Positions 12,928-21,298 of a stretch of 64,000 bases of DNA are shown here, in pieces. A model generated the notes under the pieces. That model was not told the DNA's origin. It was given only the letters and a program-made list of their open reading frames with translations, and did no database searches. Positions within the stretch are counted from its first letter, which is position 1. Each line of letters starts with the position of its first letter. The DNA comes from Mycolicibacterium iranicum (GTDB lineage: Bacteria; Actinomycetota; Actinomycetes; Mycobacteriales; Mycobacteriaceae), in contig NZ_LWCS01000028.1 in assembly GCF_001650495.1 (NCBI RefSeq), positions 322 to 64,321 of the forward strand, written 5' to 3'. Position numbers and translations under genes: made by a program.

Positions 12928-14405
12928 GCCGGTGAGATTACCTCTACGGACACGCTTTCCGGCAGGTGATGAGTCGCAACGACGACAGTTCGTTCCGATC
13001 CGAACAACGCACCGGGAGTCAACAGTTGGGCCATGATCTCGTCGGCGTCTGAGGCGTCGAGATGCTCGGTCGGTTCGTCGAGAAGCACAGTCTGGGCGGT
13101 CGAGGTCAACGCGCGGGCCAGCAAGAGCCGCCGTCGCTGCCCGGCTGAGACAGCGGCGGCCCCGCCGGCGAGCAACGTCGACAGTCCGTCAGGCAGCTGG
13201 GCGAGCCATTCCTCCAGGCCCGCACGCTGCAAAGCGCCCACGAGTTCGTCGTCGGTGGCGTCACCGCGAGCAACCAGCAGGTTGTCGCGGACCGTGGTGG
13301 AGAACAGATGTGCGTCTTCGGCGAAGAAGACGCCCGGGGTGTGCATGAGCAACGTCGTCTTGCCGCAACCGGACGGTCCGACGACGGCGACGCGGTCGCC
13401 GGGTTTCAGGTTCAACGGTGCTACCGCGGGCCTGCGATCGTCGTCGACGGGGTCGGTGAGGGTGAGCAGACGCTGCGCGGCGATGCGGGCCCGGATCAGC
13501 GCGATCGCGGCGCTGGGCAATGCGGTGGTGGCTTCGAAGGCGGCGAGAGGCACCAGCATCAGGATCGCGACTGTAGTGGGAGCGACACTGTCGGACAGCG
13601 CGATTCCGGCCAGCGCAGCGCCGAGTACGCTCACCCCGATCGCCGCGGTGGGCGCAGCCGCCGCCACCGCCGCCGGCGCTGCTGCCCGGTCGATCGCGCG
13701 GCCCCAGCGGCGTTGCTCGTCGGCTGCGGTGGCGATGACGCCGGACAGGCGCCCCGCGACACGGAGCTCGGGCGCGTGCTCGAGGGCGAGCATCGCAGCG
13801 GCGTCTCGTCGCGAATGATGCTCGACCGCAACATTTTCAGCGGCCACCGCCGCTCGGGCGGCCATCGCGGGTGCGGCCACCCCGGCGACCGTCATACACA
13901 GCGCCAGCACCGCCCCCGCCGTAGGGGAGATAGTGGCGATCGTCGTGACTGCGCACACTCCGAGGACCGCCGCGACGCCGATCGGAACCACGGCACGCAC
14001 GAGAACGTCGGCGAGTTCGTCGACGCCGTTGCCCACCCGTGCCACGAGATCGCCGCTGCTGCGCCGCATCACGGCATCCTCCGGTCCGGTGGCGAGCCGG
14101 GTGAAGAGTCGTTCGCGCGTGCTGCCTGCCGCACGCAACGCCGTGTCGTGGGAGACCAGCCGTTCGCAGTAGCCGAGCAGTCCGCGTGAGATCCCCAAGG
14201 CACGCACGGTGACGGCGGCGACGGTCAGGGTCAGGACCGGTGGCATCTCCCACGCGCGGGTGATCAGCCATGCCGAGACGGCGGTGAGGGCGAGCGCGCT
14301 GCCGAGCGACAGCGCGCCGAGCGTGACGGCGATTGCGACACGCGAGATCCTGGGCCGCATCAGCGACCACGCCAGCAGGAGTGGATCACGGCGCGACAAC
14401 GACAC
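12924..14405 (-). CDS. cydC: CydC-type ABC transporter subunit (bd oxidase assembly), atypical NBD
   Basis: The protein has 493 residues. The N-terminal exporter-type membrane domain (about 1-310) is followed by an ATPase domain with Walker A GPSGCGKTTL, signature VSAGQRRRLLLARAL and Walker B TVLLDEPTEHLD. CydDC exports thiols or haem-related compounds and is needed to assemble cytochrome bd. The ATPase is odd: only about 8 residues separate Walker A from the block FFAEDAHLFSTTVRDN, where family members usually have 30-40. The Q-loop Gln position also appears to be Glu. The frame is intact, so this looks like a real deletion, not a frameshift. GTG 14405 overlaps cydD by 20 bp. Confidence 0.9.
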   Translation of the reverse strand: MSLSRRDPLLLAWSLMRPRISRVAIAVTLGALSLGSALALTAVSAWLITRAWEMPPVLTLTVAAVTVRALGISRGLLGYCERLVSHDTALRAAGSTRERLFTRLATGPEDAVMRRSSGDLVARVGNGVDELADVLVRAVVPIGVAAVLGVCAVTTIATISPTAGAVLALCMTVAGVAAPAMAARAAVAAENVAVEHHSRRDAAAMLALEHAPELRVAGRLSGVIATAADEQRRWGRAIDRAAAPAAVAAAAPTAAIGVSVLGAALAGIALSDSVAPTTVAILMLVPLAAFEATTALPSAAIALIRARIAAQRLLTLTDPVDDDRRPAVAPLNLKPGDRVAVVGPSGCGKTTLLMHTPGVFFAEDAHLFSTTVRDNLLVARGDATDDELVGALQRAGLEEWLAQLPDGLSTLLAGGAAAVSAGQRRRLLLARALTSTAQTVLLDEPTEHLDASDADEIMAQLLTPGALFGSERTVVVATHHLPESVSVEVISPA

Positions 14406-16107
14406 TGTCCCTGTCGACCCTCGTATTCGCGCTCATATCGACTACGGCATCGCCGATCGCCAGCACCTGATCGCGGTGGCCGACAAGAAGAACGGTGTCT
14501 CCGCGGTCGGCGCGCCGGGCGATCGCGTCGAGAACCCGAGCTTCGGTGGGCCCGTCGAGATGGGCGGTGGGCTCGTCGAGCAGCAGCAGTGATGCGGTGG
14601 AGCCGAGCACGCGGGCAAGGCCGAGGCGTTGCCGTTGGCCCAGGGACAGGCCGACGCCGCCCCGGCCGATCCTCGTCTGCAGGCCGTCGGGCAAGGTCGC
14701 CAGCACGTCGTCGAAGCATGCGGCGCGGCAGGCATCTTCGAGGTCGGGAAGGGGTCCGAACAGTTCCAGGTTCTCCTGCACTGTGCCGGGGATGAGCACC
14801 GGCCGCTGAGCCAGCCACGCGACTCTGGTCCACCACTGCCGAGGCTCCAGGTCCGACACGTCGACCCCGTTGACCGCGACATTGCCCGGGACCGGGGGGC
14901 CGAGGCCCAGGATCGTCTGCAGCAGAGTGGACTTGCCGATCCCGTTGGGTCCGGTGAGCACCGTGACCCGGCCGGGTGAGGCCGTCAGTTGAGGCTCGTC
15001 GACGCGGACGGTCAACGGTCCGTCGGGCACTGCAATGGTCCCCGTCGGGGCAGGCTTCTGCGCGTCGATGAATCGGAACGCAGCCTGTACCGCGGTCTTT
15101 CCGTCTTGAGCGGAGTGGAATGCTGCGCCGACTCTTCTCAGGGGCCAGAACACTTCGGGAGCCAGCAGCAGGGCGGTGAGCCCGGCGCTCAACGTCATGT
15201 CGCCGTAGACCAACCGCATTCCCACGCCGACGGCGACGAGCGCCACCCCGAGGGTTGCGAGGAGCTCCAGCACCAGTGCGGACAGGAAGGCGATGCGCAT
15301 GGTCGCCATCGCGGAACGGCGATGCGCTGCACCGAGTTCTGCGATGCGGGTGGCGGCGCCCTCGGTGCGGCCGAGGGCTCGCAGGGTCGGCAATCCGGCC
15401 ACGAGATCGAGCAACCGGGACTGCAGCGTGGCCATCGCGGTCAGCGCCGCGGCGGACCGGTCCGCGGTGGCCATCCCGATCAGAATCATGAAGATCGGGA
15501 TGAGGGGCAGTGCGATGGCGACGATGACGGCGGATCGCCAGTCGTAGAGCGCGATGACCACCGCCGTGGCCGGGGTGAGGATCGCGGCCAGTGACAGCGA
15601 CGGCAGGTAGGTGGTGAAGTAGACCCGAAGTCCGTCGAGCCCGCGCGTGACGACGACGGCAGCGGTCTCGCGTTGCGCGGCGAGCTCGCGGGGCGGCAGC
15701 GATGTTGCGGTGGTCAGCACCTGTTCGGTGAGGTCCGCGATGACCGCGCTGGCTCCGCGCTGGGCAAGGGTGCCCTGCTTCCAGTGCACCAGGGTGCGGA
15801 CCGTCCAGAGCGCGCCCAGAATCACCAGGGGTATGCCGAGTGCAGCGACGCTGCGCGAAGCCGGGTCGGTCACGACGCGGGCGACGACGGACGCCAACAC
15901 CACCGCCGCGGCGATGGTGCACGCCGCGATCAGGACGCCGCATACCGTGGTGGCGACCAGGAATCGGCGCATCGCCGTCGAGGCCCGCCACAGTCGCGGG
16001 TCGATCGGGGCGCGCGTGCTGTCTGTCAGGGCACTCGCCTCGACAAACCGATCGACGTGGGAATGGCGTCTGCGCTGACGCGCTTGCGGAACACCCAGTA
16101 CGACCAC
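14386..16107 (-). CDS. cydD: CydD-type ABC transporter subunit (bd oxidase assembly)
   Basis: The protein has about 573 residues with six predicted membrane helices and an intact ATPase domain: Walker A GPNGIGKSTLL, signature LSLGQRQRLGLARVL, Walker B LLLLDEPTAHLD. Its Walker motifs are normal, unlike CydC. The start is uncertain. Homology begins around the sequence TRAPIDPRLWRAS, near 16020. No ATG, GTG or TTG is in frame there; GTG codons exist at 16107 and 16152, inside cydB. A CTG at 16029-16027 overlaps the cydB stop and has GAGG 8 nt upstream, so it is a possible rare start. I give 16107 as the nearest conventional start. Confidence 0.9.
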   Translation of the reverse strand: MVVLGVPQARQRRRHSHVDRFVEASALTDSTRAPIDPRLWRASTAMRRFLVATTVCGVLIAACTIAAAVVLASVVARVVTDPASRSVAALGIPLVILGALWTVRTLVHWKQGTLAQRGASAVIADLTEQVLTTATSLPPRELAAQRETAAVVVTRGLDGLRVYFTTYLPSLSLAAILTPATAVVIALYDWRSAVIVAIALPLIPIFMILIGMATADRSAAALTAMATLQSRLLDLVAGLPTLRALGRTEGAATRIAELGAAHRRSAMATMRIAFLSALVLELLATLGVALVAVGVGMRLVYGDMTLSAGLTALLLAPEVFWPLRRVGAAFHSAQDGKTAVQAAFRFIDAQKPAPTGTIAVPDGPLTVRVDEPQLTASPGRVTVLTGPNGIGKSTLLQTILGLGPPVPGNVAVNGVDVSDLEPRQWWTRVAWLAQRPVLIPGTVQENLELFGPLPDLEDACRAACFDDVLATLPDGLQTRIGRGGVGLSLGQRQRLGLARVLGSTASLLLLDEPTAHLDGPTEARVLDAIARRADRGDTVLLVGHRDQVLAIGDAVVDMSANTRVDRDSVVVAP

Positions 16108-17066
16108 GCCTGGTAGCAGAGCACCAGCGGAAGCAGCGCAAGCGACGCCCACGTCATGATCTTGAGGGTGTACGGCGTGGAGGACCCGTTGTAGATCGTC
16201 ACGCTCCAGTCGGGATTCAACGTCGAGGGCAACAGATTCGGGTACATCGAACCGAAGATCAGCACGGCGACGGCGGCGATGACGACGATCATCGACACGA
16301 ACGCGATGCCCTCACGGGTCTTGCGCCATATCAGCCCCACCGAAACCAGCAGCGCCACGACCGCCACGGTCAGTGCCAGCCAAGTCCATGTCTGGCCGTA
16401 GGCGAGCTGGGTCCACAGGCCGAACCCTCCTGCGAGGACGATGACCGGGACCGAGAGCAGCCGGCCGACGCGGAAGGAATCCTCATGCAGAGCACCGGAG
16501 GTCTTGAGCGCCAGGTAGACCGAACCATAGAACAGGAACAGTGAGGCCGTCGCCAGCCCGCCGAGCAGGGTGTAGGGGCTCAGCACGTCGCCGATACCCG
16601 GATGGGCGATGCCGTCGGCGTCGATCGGCAAGCCCCGCAACAGGATTGCGAAGGCCACACCCCATAGGATCGCGGGAAGCCACGAGCCCAGCGCAATGCC
16701 GATGTCGGCCCAGCGGCGCCACTGCCGATCGTTGATCTTGCCGCGCCACTCGATGCCGACGATGCGCAGGATCATCCCGAAAAGAATTGCCAGCAGAGGC
16801 AGATACAGCGCCGAGAACAGCGTGGCGTACCAGTTCGGAAAGGCCGCGAACATGGCGGCGCCGGCGGTGATCAGCCACACCTCGTTGGCGTCCCACACGG
16901 GGCCGATGGTGTTGAGCACGGCACGGCGCCGGTTGTCGGGGTCGCCCGGGCCGCGCGACCCCATCGGCGCCATCAGCATGCCGACGCCGAAGTCGAACCC
17001 TTCCAACACCAGAAAGCCGAGGAACAGCACGGCGATCAGGAGAAACCAGATTTCCTGGAGTGCCAT
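16026..17066 (-). CDS. cydB: Cytochrome bd ubiquinol/menaquinol oxidase subunit II
   Basis: The protein has 346 residues and is hydrophobic throughout, with about nine membrane helices. The N-terminus MALQEIWFLLIAVLFLGFLV and the following EGFDFGVGML are hallmarks of CydB. Further conserved blocks are GPVWDANEVWLITAGAAMFA (about 55-74) and FGMILRIVGIEWRGK (about 95-109). With CydA it forms the low-proton-yield, high-affinity terminal oxidase. ATG 17066 lies 9 bp after the cydA stop with an AGGAGAT-type SD (minus strand) ahead of it. The order cydA-B-D-C matches other mycobacteria. Confidence 0.97.
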   Translation of the reverse strand: MALQEIWFLLIAVLFLGFLVLEGFDFGVGMLMAPMGSRGPGDPDNRRRAVLNTIGPVWDANEVWLITAGAAMFAAFPNWYATLFSALYLPLLAILFGMILRIVGIEWRGKINDRQWRRWADIGIALGSWLPAILWGVAFAILLRGLPIDADGIAHPGIGDVLSPYTLLGGLATASLFLFYGSVYLALKTSGALHEDSFRVGRLLSVPVIVLAGGFGLWTQLAYGQTWTWLALTVAVVALLVSVGLIWRKTREGIAFVSMIVVIAAVAVLIFGSMYPNLLPSTLNPDWSVTIYNGSSTPYTLKIMTWASLALLPLVLCYQAWSYWVFRKRVSADAIPTSIGLSRRVP

Positions 17067-17075
17067 GACGATCTC

Positions 17076-18545
17076 CTAGTACGCGAATGAAAGGGGGGCG
17101 ACGTCGTCCTTGTCGGGCGGTGTCGGCGGCGCCGGTTCGGAGTCGTGCTCCAGCGGGCCTTCGACTACATAGCGCCGCATCAGGTAGAACCACACGACCG
17201 CAAGAGCGCCGTACAGCAGGGTGAACACCGCCAGCGAGAACATCACTGTGCCCGCCGCGTGGTTGGAGACGCCCTCCTGCACCGTCATTCGCACCATCGG
17301 GTCACCTGTCGGGTTGGGCACGACCACCCAGGGCTGGCGCCCCATCTCGGTGAAGACCCAGCCCGCGGAGTTCGCGAGAAATGGCGTCGGGATGGTGAGG
17401 ATGCCCGCCAGCCCGTACCACCGGTGGTCGGGGATGCGGCCTCGTCGGGTCAGCCACAGTGTGACGAGTGCGAAAGCCACCGGGACCAGCAGCAGTCCGA
17501 TCATTGCGCGGAACGCCCAGTAGGTGACGAACAGGTTGGGCCGGTAGTCGCCGGGGCCGAATTTCTGCTCGTACTCCCGCTGGAGGTCCTGTACGCCCTG
17601 CAAGGTGACGCCGCTGAACTTGCTCTCTGCGAGGAACGGCAGCACGTAGGGCACTTCGATGAGGTGGGTGACGCTGTCGCAGTTGTTGTGCGTGCCGACA
17701 GTGAGGATCGAAAAGTCCGGGTCGGTTTCGGTGTGACACAACGATTCTGCCGAGGCCATCTTCATCGGCTGCTGGACGAACATCAGCTTGCCCTGGATGT
17801 CGCCGGTGAAGAACAGGCCGCCCGCGGCGACGAGTGCGACGAGGCTGCCCAGGATTGCGGCGGGCCTGTACATCGAGGTCGCGTCGGGTGGTGCGGCGTC
17901 GCCGCGGTTGCGGCGACGCTCGCGCACCATCAGCCAGGCCGAGATGCCGGCCACGAATGCTCCCGCGGTGAGCAGCGATCCGGCGATCGCGTGGAGTAAG
18001 GCCCACACCGCAGTGTTGTTCGTCAGCAGGGCGCCGAAGTCGACGAGTTCGGCGCGGCCCGTCTCCGGGTTGTACCTGGCCCCGACCGGGTGCTGCATGA
18101 ACGAGTTGGCGGCGATGATGAAGTAGGCCGAAGCGTTCACGCCGAACGCGACGATCCAGATGCACGCCAGGTGCACCGCCCTGGGCAACCGGCTCCAGCC
18201 GAAGATCCACAAGCCGATGAATGTGGATTCGAAGAAGAACGCGATCAGTCCCTCGAACGCGAGGGGGGCACCGAAGATGTCGCCGACGAACTTGGAGTAT
18301 TCGCTCCAGTTCATCCCGAACTGGAATTCCTGAACGATGCCGGTGGCCACGCCGATGGCGAAGTTGATCAGGAACAGCTTCCCGAAGAACTTTGTCAGCC
18401 TGTACCAGGCGGTGTTGCCGGTGACGTGCCAGATCGTCTGCATCACGGCGATCAGCGGCGCCAGTCCGATGGTCAGCGGGACGAAGATGAAGTGGTAGAC
18501 GGTGGTGATCCCGAACTGCCACCGAGAGACGTCCAGTGCGTCCAT
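17076..18545 (-). CDS. cydA: Cytochrome bd oxidase subunit I
   Basis: This 489-residue catalytic subunit binds haems b558, b595 and d and oxidises menaquinol. The N-terminus carries FGITTVYHFIFVPLTIGL with His18, the expected haem ligand. The oxygen-channel and quinol regions include WVFTEMGRQPWVVVPNPTG. The Q-loop is of the short type common in actinobacteria. The C-terminal end is polar and acidic (EHDSEPAPPTPPDKDD). ATG 18545 has GGGAG 6 nt upstream. It is the first gene of a five-gene unit with its own promoter at 18595-18624. Confidence 0.97.
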   Translation of the reverse strand: MDALDVSRWQFGITTVYHFIFVPLTIGLAPLIAVMQTIWHVTGNTAWYRLTKFFGKLFLINFAIGVATGIVQEFQFGMNWSEYSKFVGDIFGAPLAFEGLIAFFFESTFIGLWIFGWSRLPRAVHLACIWIVAFGVNASAYFIIAANSFMQHPVGARYNPETGRAELVDFGALLTNNTAVWALLHAIAGSLLTAGAFVAGISAWLMVRERRRNRGDAAPPDATSMYRPAAILGSLVALVAAGGLFFTGDIQGKLMFVQQPMKMASAESLCHTETDPDFSILTVGTHNNCDSVTHLIEVPYVLPFLAESKFSGVTLQGVQDLQREYEQKFGPGDYRPNLFVTYWAFRAMIGLLLVPVAFALVTLWLTRRGRIPDHRWYGLAGILTIPTPFLANSAGWVFTEMGRQPWVVVPNPTGDPMVRMTVQEGVSNHAAGTVMFSLAVFTLLYGALAVVWFYLMRRYVVEGPLEHDSEPAPPTPPDKDDVAPLSFAY

Positions 18546-18551
18546 GCGTCA

Positions 18552-18624
18552 CTCCCAGGCGTTGACGAAGCGATCTCCTTCGCTTCTACGACAGAGTGTA
18601 GTAGCTTTGGGCGCGCATCGTCAG
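18552..18624 (-). promoter_or_regulatory. cydA promoter with 5'-UTR inverted repeat
   Basis: On the minus strand a -35 CTGACG (18619-18624) and a -10 TACACT (18595-18600) are separated by 18 bp. Downstream, a perfect 7-bp inverted repeat GAAGCGA-N6-TCGCTTC occupies 18567-18586, inside the predicted leader. The ribosome site GGGAG is at 18552-18556. The repeat could be a protein operator or an mRNA hairpin; which regulator acts cannot be said. Confidence 0.55.
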
Positions 18625-18637
18625 GGGCTAAAGACCC

Positions 18638-19243
18638 TCATTCGGGCGCCGGTGCGGTGGCCTCTTCCTTGGTCGGTGTCTGGGTGTTGATCAGGTCCCT
18701 GCTCGCAGAACGGATGCCGAACGCGGAGATGACCTCGAAGACGCCGAGGACGACCAGCCAGATTCCTACGACCATCGTCAGCGTCTCGATCGAGTCGAAG
18801 GGTGAGGCCAGCATGATGACGCCGGCGATCAGGCTGATCACGCCGATGAAGATCTCCCAGGCGCGCCCGGGCAGGTTCGGATCGCTGATCGCCGAGACTG
18901 CGGTTGCAACACCTCGGAAGATGAAGCCGATTCCGATCCAAATGGCCAAGAGGAGAATGGCATTTCCGAAATTGCGGAAGCACATCACTGCCAGGATCAG
19001 TGCTGCGGCGCCGCTGAGGAACAACAGCACCCGCCCGCCCGCCGATACGTGGAGGGCGAAAGCGAAGATCACCTGCGAGATCCCGGTGATCAACAGGTAT
19101 GCGGCGAAGAAGATGGCGGCGACGAAGATGCTGATGGCGGGCCAGAACCACACCATCGCACCGAGAATGATCGCGAGTATCCCGGACAGCAGTGCTGACT
19201 TCCAGAGATGCTGCAACATGGTTGGGGGAGCAGCGGTTTCCAT
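18638..19243 (-). CDS. HdeD/DUF308-family membrane protein
   Basis: The protein has 201 residues with six hydrophobic segments in three similar pairs, typical of the HdeD (DUF308) family of small membrane proteins linked to stress in some bacteria. Recognisable blocks are LLSGILAIILGAMVWFWP near residue 20 and FIGVISLIAGVIMLASPF near 140. ATG 19243 (METAAPPTM) is preferred to GTG 19270, which adds nine polar residues without family support. It lies upstream of cydA on the same strand with 92 bp between, where cydA has its own promoter, so it is probably a separate unit. Confidence 0.8.
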   Translation of the reverse strand: METAAPPTMLQHLWKSALLSGILAIILGAMVWFWPAISIFVAAIFFAAYLLITGISQVIFAFALHVSAGGRVLLFLSGAAALILAVMCFRNFGNAILLLAIWIGIGFIFRGVATAVSAISDPNLPGRAWEIFIGVISLIAGVIMLASPFDSIETLTMVVGIWLVVLGVFEVISAFGIRSASRDLINTQTPTKEEATAPAPE

Positions 19244-19299
19244 GCGCGAAGTCTGACATACCCGCGACACGCCCCGGCCGATTTCGCAGTACGGCTGTG

Positions 19300-19332
19300 A
19301 TGTCTCAATCGTGTCGTTAATGTCTCGTTACC
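19300..19332 (+). promoter_or_regulatory. Candidate GlnR-type site upstream of the amino-acid importer
   Basis: The heptamer ATGTCTC occurs at 19300-19306 and again at 19320-19326, exactly 20 bp apart. On the minus strand the segment 19316-19332 reads GGTAACGAGACATTAAC, which contains the AC-N9-AC spacing described for mycobacterial GlnR. It lies 110-140 bp before the importer gene. This is a motif match only. Confidence 0.35.
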
Positions 19333-19440
19333 GGCGCTGCGCGCCGGATCATCGGTCGTTAACGTTCCTGGCTGGGATACCTGGTTCGGGGAACTCAGCC
19401 GGAAGCGCGGACGGCCCGAGAAGAAAGTAGAGGCAAAGCA

Positions 19441-20361
19441 GTGTTGGGTGGAATCCAAGACCGTCGGACGAAGGTCTGGCGCATGGTTGCGGTGTTCGCC
19501 GCCACAGGCGCCATGGCGCTCTCCGGCTGTTCGAGCAGTTCGGAGGCGCCGAGCGAAGAGGGATCCCCGACCGCGGCAGCGCCCGCGGAGAAGGTCGACG
19601 AGATTGCTAATACCGTCCCGGAGGCGATCAAGTCGACCGGCACACTCATCGTCGGCGTCAACGTGCCGTATGCGCCGAACGAGTTCAAGGATTCATCGGG
19701 CAAGCTCGTCGGTTTCGACGTGGACCTGATGAATGCTGTCGCCGGAACTCTCGGTCTGACCGCCGAATACCGCGAGTCCGATTTCGCGAAGATCATCCCG
19801 TCGATTCAGGGCGGCACGTTCAACGTGGGCATGTCATCGTTCACCGACACCAAGGAGCGCGAGGAGCAGGTCGACTTCGTGACCTATTTCTCGGCTGGCA
19901 CCCTCTGGGCTCAACCCGCAGGCGGCGACATCAATCCCGAGGATGCCTGCGGCAAGAAGGTCGCCGTCCAGGCAACGACCTACCAGGAGACGGACGAGCT
20001 TCCCGCGCGCAGCAAGAAGTGCACCGACGAGGGCAAGCCTGCCATCGAGATCGTCCCCTTCGACAGTCAGGACGCAGCCACCAACGCGGTGGTCCTCGGC
20101 CAGGCCGACGCGATGTCGGCGGATTCGCCGGTCACGCTGTACGCGATCAAGCAGACCAACGGCAAGCTTGCCCAGGCCGGCGAGACGTTCGACGCCGCAC
20201 CCTACGGCTGGCCGGTGGAGAAGGGTTCCCCGCTGGCGCAGTCGCTGTTGCAGGCGCTGGAGCATTTGATCGAGACGGGCAAGTACGAGGAGATCGCGGC
20301 CAACTGGGGTCTCGAGGAGGGCATGATCGACAAGCCGGTGATCAACGGCGCGATCTCGTAG
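19441..20361 (+). CDS. Amino-acid ABC transporter substrate-binding lipoprotein
   Basis: The protein has 306 residues with a lipoprotein signal peptide. A basic start is followed by a hydrophobic stretch and the lipobox ALSGC, with Cys30 as lipidation site. The mature part is a type-3 solute-binding fold with the conserved lobes GTLIVGVNVPYAPNEF, GKLVGFDVDLMNAVAG and GTFNVGMSSFTDTKERE. The family binds polar or basic amino acids such as glutamine, glutamate or arginine; the ligand cannot be fixed here. GTG 19441 has AGAGG upstream; ATG 19483 would shorten the signal peptide. It is followed by its permease (15-bp gap) and ATPase. Confidence 0.92.
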   Translation: MLGGIQDRRTKVWRMVAVFAATGAMALSGCSSSSEAPSEEGSPTAAAPAEKVDEIANTVPEAIKSTGTLIVGVNVPYAPNEFKDSSGKLVGFDVDLMNAVAGTLGLTAEYRESDFAKIIPSIQGGTFNVGMSSFTDTKEREEQVDFVTYFSAGTLWAQPAGGDINPEDACGKKVAVQATTYQETDELPARSKKCTDEGKPAIEIVPFDSQDAATNAVVLGQADAMSADSPVTLYAIKQTNGKLAQAGETFDAAPYGWPVEKGSPLAQSLLQALEHLIETGKYEEIAANWGLEEGMIDKPVINGAIS

Positions 20362-20376
20362 GCGACGTCGACCCTC

Positions 20377-21288
20377 ATGAGTGATGCCGGTGCGTCGCCA
20401 CAGTCCATCGACGCCGTCCCGTTGCGCCATCCCTGGCGGTGGGTGGCGGCGGCCGTCATCATCGTCCTGGTCGGTCTGTTCCTGTACGGCGCGGCCACCA
20501 ATGACGCCTACGGATGGTCGACCTTCGCCGAGTACATGTTCAACGAACGCATCCTGCTGGGTGTCTTCAACACCTTGCAGCTGACCGTCTACTCGATGGT
20601 CATCGGCATCGTGCTGGGCGTCATCCTCACGGTGATGCGGTTATCCGACAACCCGGTGCTGTCTTCGGTGGCGTGGGTGTTTCTGTGGATCTTCCGCGGG
20701 ACCCCGGTCTACGTGCAGCTGGTGTTCTGGGGTTTGCTGCCCACGATCTACCAGAACATTCAGCTCGGAGTGCCGTTCGGGCCGTCGTTCTTCCAGTTCG
20801 ACCTGCAGGCTCTGTCGTTCCCGTTCGCGCTCGCGGTCATCGGGCTCGCGCTCAACGAGGCGGCCTACATGTCTGAGATCGTCCGGGCGGGCATCATGTC
20901 GGTGCCGGAGGGACAATTAGAAGCGTCCACCGCCCTGGGCATGTCGTGGGGGCTGGCGATGCGCCGTACGGTGTTGCCGCAGGCGATGCGAGTGATCATT
21001 CCTCCGACGGGCAATGAGCTGATCAGCCTGTTGAAGACGACGTCGCTGGTGACGGCGGTGCCCTACGCCTTGGACGTGTACGGCATCGCCAGCCGCGAGA
21101 TCGCGGCACGCATCTTCGAACCTGTGCCGCTGTTGTTGGTCGCCGCGACCTGGTATCTGATCATCACGAGCATCCTGATGGTCGGGCAGTTCTACCTGGA
21201 GCAGTACTTCTCGCGGGGCGCATCGCGGAAGCTGACATCGAAGCAACTCGAAGCGCTGGCACTGGCGCAGCAGCCCGCGGCAGGGTGA
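20377..21288 (+). CDS. Amino-acid ABC transporter permease (HisM/GlnP type)
   Basis: The protein has 303 residues with a short N-terminal cytoplasmic tail, an extra first helix (about 22-41) and the canonical permease core. Two family signatures are clear: GTPVYVQLVFWG near residue 110 and, in the loop that docks the ATPase, NEAAYMSEIVRAGIMSVPEGQ near 160. It forms the channel, probably as a homodimer because only one permease gene is present. It lies between the binding protein and the ATPase genes with gaps of 15 and 10 bp. Confidence 0.92.
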   Translation: MSDAGASPQSIDAVPLRHPWRWVAAAVIIVLVGLFLYGAATNDAYGWSTFAEYMFNERILLGVFNTLQLTVYSMVIGIVLGVILTVMRLSDNPVLSSVAWVFLWIFRGTPVYVQLVFWGLLPTIYQNIQLGVPFGPSFFQFDLQALSFPFALAVIGLALNEAAYMSEIVRAGIMSVPEGQLEASTALGMSWGLAMRRTVLPQAMRVIIPPTGNELISLLKTTSLVTAVPYALDVYGIASREIAARIFEPVPLLLVAATWYLIITSILMVGQFYLEQYFSRGASRKLTSKQLEALALAQQPAAG

Positions 21289-21298
21289 GAGGACAGAT

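Noticed and set aside
12924..14405. Frameshift in cydC to explain its short ATPase core
   Set aside because: All downstream motifs stay in the same frame, so an in-frame deletion or lineage feature is more likely.
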